DNA of 64,000 nucleotides from contig NC_064826.1 of the NCBI RefSeq assembly GCF_024166365.1, forward strand, positions 62,079,001-62,143,000, read 5' to 3'. Shown piece by piece: positions 59,901 to 64,000 of the stretch. Position numbers and translations under genes: made by a program. The notes under the pieces are model-generated. The model ran no database searches. It saw nothing but the letters and a program-made list of their open reading frames with translations, and was not told the DNA's origin. The stretch comes from Elephas maximus indicus (Eukaryota; Chordata; Mammalia; Proboscidea; Elephantidae). Position 1 is the first letter of the stretch, and each line of letters begins with the position of its first letter.

Positions 59901-62900
59901 AGGAAAACTTAAAGCGTTTATGCATATATTTGAAGAAACATGTAGAAGGCACCTGTTACCAGGGCCCTAGGCATGAGAAATTAGGAATGCCACCTTCTGC
60001 CCTCCTTCCTATATACTCTTTTCCCACTCCTGACTCCAGGACCTTCTTTTCTTATGCTGGTTATCCAAAGCTATCAACCCTTCCAACTTAATCAAGATGT
60101 CAACTCATTCACCCAAAGGTTCATTATGCTTTAATGTTATATTTACACTCCTTCACATGTTCTCCCATTCTACTCCCAAATAGCATTCCTCACTGACACT
60201 ACAGAAGTTTAATAATTAGAGGAAAATAAATTCACACTAAAATAACTAATGGTTTTAACCCTTCAGGGCATTTCTACTTTAAGAATCTGTTAAGCTATAT
60301 GAATAAACGGATATTTGAGCAGAGGGATTTTCCAGACCCTTGCTTTTGGCCTTAAGGAAAGCCACTTCCCCACCTCTCCCTGTCCCCCATCCCCAGAATA
60401 AACACTTAATGTCAACTTTTAATTGTGACACTAGTGACACATCCAGAGTCCACACCAAGCAGCTGGGTCAATTACCTAATGCGTTCTAGATCAACTTTCA
60501 TCTCTTTAATATTTGACTTCAGGGGGGTGGAAAAAAAAAATCACAGAAACACACCCATACCTGAAGGAGCTGCATTTTAAAAGAGGAGTTCTACAGCCTG
60601 GAACCCGTAACTCAAGAGAGCTCTTACGCTAGAATTTCAGGCAGGAGTAGGTGGGTAGGAAGCCCTTTCGGTAGAATAATAGGATTTTCTAATTACCCAC
60701 TCAAATCAAACTCCAATATGCTAAGTTACCTCTCATTCTATTTATTTGTATAGAGAGTCTTTTATAACTGCGTATTCCTCCGAGCCAGCCACTGTAAAAC
60801 AAAATGCCCGTCCTTGTCAGTTACCCAGGCTTTTCTTCTTTTAAATTTCTCACAACTCTTCAGATTTTTAAACCAAGGAATATATTGTTTCTACATTCTA
60901 AATTTATAATATTTACACTACTAGCTATTAACTGTTACAGTGGAGATTTGTCTTCACCAGAGTGTCACCTACTGGATTAGGTACATCGTATGCAACTCCC
61001 TTTCCAAACACAGGCGTTGTCAGACGACTGTAGACATCTTCTGCGTTCAGATCTTCATTTTTACTATTAAAAAGCAGTGCAGCAGCATCGCTCCCCAGGA
61101 GGTAAGTAAACGTCTTGCCCACCATAGTAAAACTAAATACAGGTCCATACTGAAGAGAGAAAAGTATCCATAGTGGTGGTACAAAAAAAAAATACATAGC
61201 ACCAAGGCTCTAATTTTTTAAAACATAAGATCCTGTTTTTGAAAAAAATAAAACATTCATAAATCTTAACGCAATTCTTTTCATTTTGGCAGGCGCCCTC
61301 TCTCCAGTCTTTGTCCAAATTTATAATTATGCTCACCTCCTTGCAACAGTGTAAGTGCAATTTTTTCTGTGTTTTTTCACTGTTTATACTGAAAATATTT
61401 TCTACCTTTTATATAACATCATAATGTCAATTTACTTCACTGTTCTATTATTGCACATACGACTGACTTGTCAGGTTTTTTTTTTTACTTATTATAGATA
61501 ATTCTGCAATGAACATCTCTGAGACTAGAATTTTTTCCTTTAGTTAAAAATAAATTCACAGGAGAGGCCAAAGGAGATGATCATTTTTATAGTGCCTGCT
61601 ATATAAGAACACTAGAAGTTTATTTAGTATCATATCAGTTTTACCACAATCTCACCAACAGTGAATGATTTTGTTTCTTATTTCTTATATTTGTTAATGT
61701 GGGAAGGTATAAAATGCTTCCCTTGCAGTTTACTGATTATTATTTCAGACTAACTGTGCTAGGCAGGCTCTGGGAATACAGCATTCAAGCAAAAACACTG
61801 TCCCTGTCTCATGAAGCTTAGTCTATTAGAAAAGATACAGATTAATCAAATAATCACATAATGTTGAGTCGATTCTGGCTCACAGAGACCCTGTAGGACA
61901 AAGCAGAACTGCCCCATAGGGTTTCCTATGCTGTAATCTTTATGGAAGTAGATTGCAAGGTCTTTTCTCCTGGAGAGCCACTGAAAATTTCAAACAGCTG
62001 GCCTTTTAGTTAGCAGCTGAGCGCTTAACCATTGCACCACCAGGACTCCACAATTGCGAAATTGCTAATGTGACAAGTATTACACAAACAGCAACTCTGT
62101 GTTGAGAGAATCTGCAAAAGAGAAGACTTGGGAGAAGAAGAGATGCCTGAGCTGAAACCTGAAAAATGAGTAAGAACTGGCTTGATGCCCAAGCACGCAC
62201 AAAGGTCCTAAAGGGGAGAGAAAAGGAGGCAGAGAACGAGGTGAGATGAGGGCTGAGAGGCAGGCAGGGCCTAGACCCTGTAGAGCTTCACAGACCACAT
62301 TAAGTAATTTTTTTCCTTGCAAGCAATGTGAAGACATGGAAGAGTTTAAAACTACGTAAGAAAAACACACTAATCTAGGCATATTTTAAAAGACAAATTC
62401 TTGTCTGCTATGTGGAGAAGGTGGAGAAATAGGGGACAGAAGGGATGTCAGAGGACCAGTTAGAGCCTACTGCAAGAACCTAATGATAAACAGTTGGTAC
62501 GTGACAATGGTGGGGTAGTGGGGACAGAAGCAAACAGAAACTAAATTATTTTGGAGACAGAATCTGCACACTTGGCCATGGATTGATAATGAGGAAGAGG
62601 GAAGTATCAAGAATAAATTTTAGGCTTCTGGTGCTTTACAAAACTGGATGAATGACGGTAGCATTCAGAAAAAGAGAGCGAGAATGGAACAGGAAAACCA
62701 GGATTGGGGAGAGAAAAGTCAGGGGTTAGACTTTAGGAAAGTTGCCTTTGACACAACTAAGAAGCAGTCATGTGGGAGTTGGATATCTAGGTCTAGAGCT
62801 CAGAGAAGAGAACTGAGCTGGAGACATTAGTTTGGTGTCATTAAGTAATTGAAGCTGTAAGTATGCATGAGATTGCCTAGAAAAGAATAAAGGACCAGAC

Positions 62901-63839
62901 AAAGGGAAGGCTGAGGATTGAACCTCAGAGAACCTGAAACACTCAACGGCCAAATATAAGCCCACAAATGAGTTAGAGAAAAAGCAGTCAAACAGACAGG
63001 AGAAAAAAGATAAAAGCCACAGGAAGTACATATCTTAAGAAGCAGGCAGTGGTCCTCAGTGAAGAATATAGCTCTGAGGTCATGCTTACCGGATTAGTAA
63101 TACGGAATTTACTGGTGAAGAGGCTGTAATCTTTAAAGAAGGTCCTTAAGTGGCACAAACAGTGCTCGGCTGCTAACCTAAAGGCTGGCAGTTTGAACCC
63201 ATCCGATGGTACCACAGAAGAAAAGGCCTGGTGATCTGCTTCTCTGATTATAGCCAAGAAAACCCTATGCAGCATTCTACTGTATAACACATGGGGTTGC
63301 CATGAGTTGGAATAAACTCAACAGCAGCTAAAAACAACAATATACTTGTGGATATAATGTAATATAAGTAATGTACTTACTTCCATAATGCAATATAATC
63401 AATCAGTTGCAGTCATACCACTGTAGGGTGGATCCTAAACCTAATCACTTCTGAGTTATATGAAGAGTAGTATAGACACAGAGACATGCACAGACACATG
63501 GGGGAAGACAGAAACTATGTGAGAATTGCCAAGGAACCAAGAAACACCTGGGGCTACTGACAGCGAAAGAATCCACACAACGGAGACTCTGATTTGGATT
63601 TTTACCCTCCAGATTTCTGAGAAAATACATTTCTGTTCTTTAAAGTCACCCAGTTGTGGAATTTCTGTTACAGCAGCACTAGGAAACTAAGACATATTTA
63701 AAAGAAAATTTTGAAAAGTACTTTCTAAGTTAGTACTTACCTTCTCATATGCATTTTCTAGGAATTCAATCGGACTTTTCCCAAATGCTACTGCATGTCC
63801 AAGGAATGGAACTGGAGAGAAAATGTATGGTGGACTTTT
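38769..63839 (-). CDS. CYP51A1: CYP51A1, lanosterol 14-alpha-demethylase: coding exons 2-10
   Basis: Cytochrome P450 51 removes the 14-alpha methyl group of lanosterol and dihydrolanosterol in cholesterol synthesis. It is an ER membrane protein that takes electrons from P450 reductase. Exons in transcript order are 63839-63741, 61149-60973, 59741-59615, 49049-48875, 45081-44962, 44549-44354, 43111-43016, 42460-42292 and 38947-38769, giving 445 codons plus TGA. The human protein is about 509 residues; the missing 60 or so (membrane anchor, exon 1) lie past the right edge. Visible motifs are the CYP51 B-C signature ending GKGVAYD, the I-helix AGQHTSS, the K-helix ExxR (ETLR) and the heme-thiolate loop [11 protein letters not shown] with its axial Cys. 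Frames are open throughout and all introns are GT-AG. Confidence 0.97.
39343..39480 (+). repeat. MER5A-like hAT-Charlie fragments
   Basis: GAGAATTTGCATTTCTAAC then AAGAATCACCTGGGAATCTT and ATATCTGGGGTGG. Two partly overlapping MER5A segments, rearranged. Confidence 0.5.
39590..40110 (+). repeat. Old L1 ORF2 fragment
   Basis: GAACAAAGCTGGAGTATTTC, AAGCTACAGCCACCAAGAC and CAACACATGGTGCTGATGTA are L1 ORF2 landmarks (compare 57090-57300). The frame is lost. Confidence 0.7.
40615..40745 (+). repeat. MIR relic
   Basis: CCTTAGTTTCCTTTTCTGAA ... GTGAAGATTAAATTGGGAG, forward MIR core. Confidence 0.55.
41040..41224 (+). mobile_element. Small TA-flanked DNA transposon (family A), well-preserved copy
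   Basis: CAGTGAAACCCGTGAGAGC at the left and, reversed, CAGTAAAACCTGTGAAAGCC at the right form about 20-bp inverted termini flanked by TA. It is 185 bp and non-coding. A second copy is at 10675-10852. The class (Tc1/mariner, Tigger-like CAGT ends) is inferred; no name is assigned. Confidence 0.75.
41225..42291 (-). other. CYP51A1: CYP51A1 intron 9, right part, no recognised content
   Basis: Unique-looking AT-rich sequence between the family A transposon and exon 9. Confidence 0.4.
42292..42460 (-). CDS. CYP51A1: CYP51A1 exon 9
   Basis: 169 bp, phase 0 to 1, [19 protein letters not shown] to AYVPFGA plus one base. The acceptor is CATTTGTAG and the donor GTAAGA. It includes the PERF-like FNPDRYL and the start of the heme loop. 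Confidence 0.96.
43016..43111 (-). CDS. CYP51A1: CYP51A1 exon 8: K-helix ExxR
   Basis: 32 codons, phase 0, [19 protein letters not shown] to MARTPQ. The acceptor is CTTTTTAG and the donor [15 protein letters not shown] is the invariant ExxR of P450 enzymes. Confidence 0.96.
43816..44109 (+). mobile_element. Small TA-flanked DNA transposon (family C) in CYP51A1 intron 7
   Basis: CACAGGTAGTCCCCGGGTTA at the left and, reversed, CAGACAGGTCCTGGGTTATG at the right, with TA at both borders. It is 294 bp. A 68-codon frame on the - strand shows no known domain. Probably a non-autonomous Tc1/mariner-group element. Confidence 0.65.
44354..44549 (-). CDS. CYP51A1: CYP51A1 exon 7: oxygen-activation I-helix
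   Basis: 196 bp, completing a split Lys and reading [19 protein letters not shown] to PLTYDQ. The acceptor is CCCTATAG and the donor GTTCGT. It contains [10 protein letters not shown], the CYP51 I-helix signature that uses His-Thr in place of the usual acid-Thr pair. Confidence 0.96.
44962..45081 (-). CDS. CYP51A1: CYP51A1 exon 6
   Basis: 120 bp, completing a split Arg and reading [19 protein letters not shown] to LLDSTY. The acceptor is AATCACAG and the donor GTAAGA. It is basic and helical (H helix region). Confidence 0.95.
45605..45770 (-). repeat. MIR relic
   Basis: GTGCTTACTATGTAACAAGT ... TGTGAGGTAAATACTACTGA ... AGCCAGGGAACGGTGGAGC, reversed MIR. Confidence 0.6.
45907..46117 (+). repeat. 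Full-length AfroSINE, long subtype
   Basis: About 210 bp. A-box TGGCGCAGTGG and B-box GGTTCAAATCC match RNA polymerase III promoter elements. The middle segment GGAGAAAGATGTGGCAGTC is present, and the end is T-rich. It is the most complete copy in the window. Confidence 0.93.
46452..46615 (-). repeat. AfroSINE
   Basis: AAACCATACCAAACCCATTG to CTGTGCCACCAGA, short subtype. Inverted relative to 45907-46117, with a 334-bp spacer. Confidence 0.92.
47028..47525 (+). repeat. Solo LTR, ERVL-MaLR type (+ orientation)
   Basis: Ends GAGAGAATAAACTTGTTTG, CTGTTATAGCTGCATTAGA, TAGCTAAGACA, the 3' form of MaLR-type LTRs including the internal AATAAA. The 5' end is eroded. No internal retroviral genes are seen. 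Confidence 0.7.
47576..48772 (-). repeat. Solo LTR, ERVL-MaLR type (- orientation), with a nested AfroSINE
   Basis: Reverse orientation: TGTCTTAGTTATCTAGTGCTG at the left (3' end) and AACACAATTCAATCTATAAC at the right (5' end). It contains a CT-rich microsatellite near 47885 and the SINE at 48490. The 177-codon open frame across it is not a gene. Confidence 0.72.
48490..48645 (+). repeat. AfroSINE nested in the LTR
   Basis: GGAGCCCTAGTGGCTAAGTGG to CAAAATCGACTCAACAGAAG, interrupting the LTR at its GTTAGGATTTACAAC region. Confidence 0.9.
48875..49049 (-). CDS. CYP51A1: CYP51A1 exon 5: F-G region
   Basis: 175 bp, completing a split Asn and reading [19 protein letters not shown] to [10 protein letters not shown]. 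The acceptor is CCCCCCAG and the donor [19 protein letters not shown] is the hydrophobic F-G loop that faces the membrane. Confidence 0.95.
49050..50450 (-). other. CYP51A1: CYP51A1 intron 4, segment before the L1, no recognised content
   Basis: AT-rich unique-looking sequence. Short open frames near 49094 and 49502 lack domain or splice support. Confidence 0.4.
51707..52709 (+). pseudogene. L1 ORF1 (RNA-binding chaperone), frameshifted
   Basis: Starts [14 protein letters not shown]. The coiled-coil region (51880-52100) is shifted into another frame and closed by a stop. The C-terminal half (52149-52709) is open and reads VIGVPDQ, then [19 protein letters not shown], then [19 protein letters not shown], the RRM and CTD of L1 ORF1p. 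In a live element this protein coats L1 RNA. Confidence 0.85.
53172..58167 (+). pseudogene. L1 ORF2 (endonuclease and reverse transcriptase), broken and interrupted
   Basis: The endonuclease part is at 53172-53850 ([43 protein letters not shown]). Reverse transcriptase at 55860-56640 includes [14 protein letters not shown] and the catalytic FADDMILY. The C-terminal zinc-knuckle-like part (57781-58167) has [18 protein letters not shown]. There are multiple stops and frameshifts, and a younger L1 splits it at 54196-55511. Confidence 0.9.
54196..55511 (+). mobile_element. Younger 5'-truncated L1 nested in ORF2 of the larger L1
   Basis: Contains only the end of ORF2 (from about AAATCCCACTCCTTGGAAT) and the 3' UTR with an A-rich tail. 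It is flanked by matching AAAGTAGAGCAGAAC at 54181-54195 and at about 55514-55528, after which the host ORF2 resumes. Its 3' UTR resembles that of the host L1 (58168-59325), so both belong to related subfamilies. Confidence 0.9.
58168..59325 (+). repeat. 3' UTR of the large L1
   Basis: Carries a G-rich polypurine tract at 58345-58372, AGTGGCGTCTGGGGTCTTAAA (part) and an A-tail. An extra A-tract/T-tract block (59207-59253) interrupts it relative to the nested copy. Confidence 0.85.
59615..59741 (-). CDS. CYP51A1: CYP51A1 exon 4
   Basis: 127 bp, phase 0 to 1, [19 protein letters not shown] to GESGEK plus one base. The acceptor is TTGAAG and the donor GTAAGT. The intron after it carries the full-length L1. 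Confidence 0.95.
59742..60972 (-). other. CYP51A1: CYP51A1 intron 3, no recognised content
   Basis: No repeat or exon recognised. Confidence 0.45.
60973..61149 (-). CDS. CYP51A1: CYP51A1 exon 3: substrate-recognition region 1
   Basis: 59 codons, phase 0, [19 protein letters not shown] to AYDVPNP. The acceptor is CTCTTCAG and the donor GTAGGT. It holds the CYP51 signature around [17 protein letters not shown], whose tyrosines contact the heme and the sterol in the family. Confidence 0.96.
61735..61860 (+). repeat. Ancient mammal-wide repeat, left part
   Basis: CTGTGCTAGGCAGGCTCTGGG ... TGAAGCTTAGTCTATTAG is the same class as 22980-23105. It continues after the SINE at 61863. Confidence 0.45.
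61863..62049 (-). repeat. AfroSINE, long subtype, nested in an ancient repeat
   Basis: TTGAGTCGATTCTGGCTCAC to TTGCACCACCAGGACTCC, including the middle segment. Confidence 0.92.
62050..63005 (+). repeat. Ancient mammal-wide repeat, right part
   Basis: GATGAGGGCTGAGAGGCAGGC, ACCCTGTAGAGCTTCACAG, GACCAGTTAGAGCCTACTGCA and GGATTGAACCTCAGAGAACC follow the order of a long, common ancient repeat whose name I am not certain of. Open frames inside are chance. Confidence 0.45.
63139..63337 (+). repeat. AfroSINE, diverged long subtype
   Basis: AAGTGGCACAAACAGTGCTCGG ... GGCTGGCAGTTTGAACCC ... GTTGCCATGAGTTGG ... CAACAGCAGC. Older than most copies here. Confidence 0.8.
63420..63695 (+). repeat. MaLR-type LTR 3' part
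   Basis: Ends CTGTTACAGCAGCACTAGG and AAACTAAGACA, matching the terminus of the two LTRs in intron 5. It lies about 45 bp from CYP51A1 exon 2 on the intronic side. Confidence 0.65.
63741..63839 (-). CDS. CYP51A1: CYP51A1 exon 2
   Basis: 33 codons, phase 0, [19 protein letters not shown] to ENAYEK. The acceptor is CTTACAG and the donor GTAAGT. It encodes the proline-rich segment after the membrane anchor and the start of the catalytic domain. Confidence 0.95.
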
Positions 63840-64000
63840 CTGTAAGAGAAAACAAAATACTTTCAGCTCTTATTTCATTTTAAGAGAGAAATCCAGTATA
63901 TCTGAAAGGAAATCTACCATTAATACTAAAGAAAATTACCAAAAAGCAAAATAACACAAATAGTCGAATTGCAAATATCTTGAAAGTAGCCATAGTAAAA

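Noticed and set aside
62080-63290. Several 60-100 codon frames on the - strand
   Set aside because: Inside an ancient repeat and an AfroSINE in CYP51A1 intron 2.
1-64000. CRISPR array, operon, phage or other prokaryotic system
   Set aside because: The window is mammalian with split genes; the regular repeats found are dispersed transposons.

Overview
This window is nuclear DNA from a placental mammal, almost certainly an afrotherian and most likely a proboscidean (elephant lineage). Two lines of evidence support this. First, split genes with GT-AG introns encode proteins that match the mammalian AKAP9 and CYP51A1 families closely. Second, the dominant SINE is the tRNA-derived AfroSINE, seen in at least 20 copies with a tail related to RTE/BovB LINEs. 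The elephant assignment rests on my recognition of this SINE and L1 style; the sequence alone does not exclude another paenungulate.

Layout. Positions 1-3985 are intron. Positions 3986-33695 carry the last 22 coding exons of AKAP9 on the + strand, about 1704 codons, ending with the PACT centrosome-targeting domain. A short 3' UTR follows, with a poly(A) signal at 34185. Positions 34200 to about 37730 are intergenic and repeat-rich. Positions about 37730-63839 carry CYP51A1 (lanosterol 14-alpha-demethylase) on the - strand: coding exons 10 down to 2 and the 3' UTR. Exon 1 and the promoter lie beyond the right edge. The two genes converge tail to tail, as I recall for human 7q21.2. Every splice phase in both genes is consistent and I saw no disabling change.

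Most of the remaining DNA is transposon-derived. It includes a full-length but dead L1 of about 7.5 kb in CYP51A1 intron 4 (50451-59325), itself interrupted by a younger truncated L1. There are older L1 fragments, an inverted pair of MaLR-type LTRs in CYP51A1 intron 5, and four kinds of small TA-flanked DNA transposon with inverted termini. An RTE/BovB-type LINE end has a tail that matches the AfroSINE tail. MIR, L2-like and MER5A relics are scattered throughout.

The two genes are not functionally linked. AKAP9 is a giant coiled-coil scaffold of the centrosome and Golgi that anchors PKA and other signalling enzymes. CYP51A1 is an endoplasmic-reticulum sterol-synthesis enzyme. I found no undescribed multi-gene system. 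The most interesting structure is the record of transposon nesting, tail sharing and inverted repeats.
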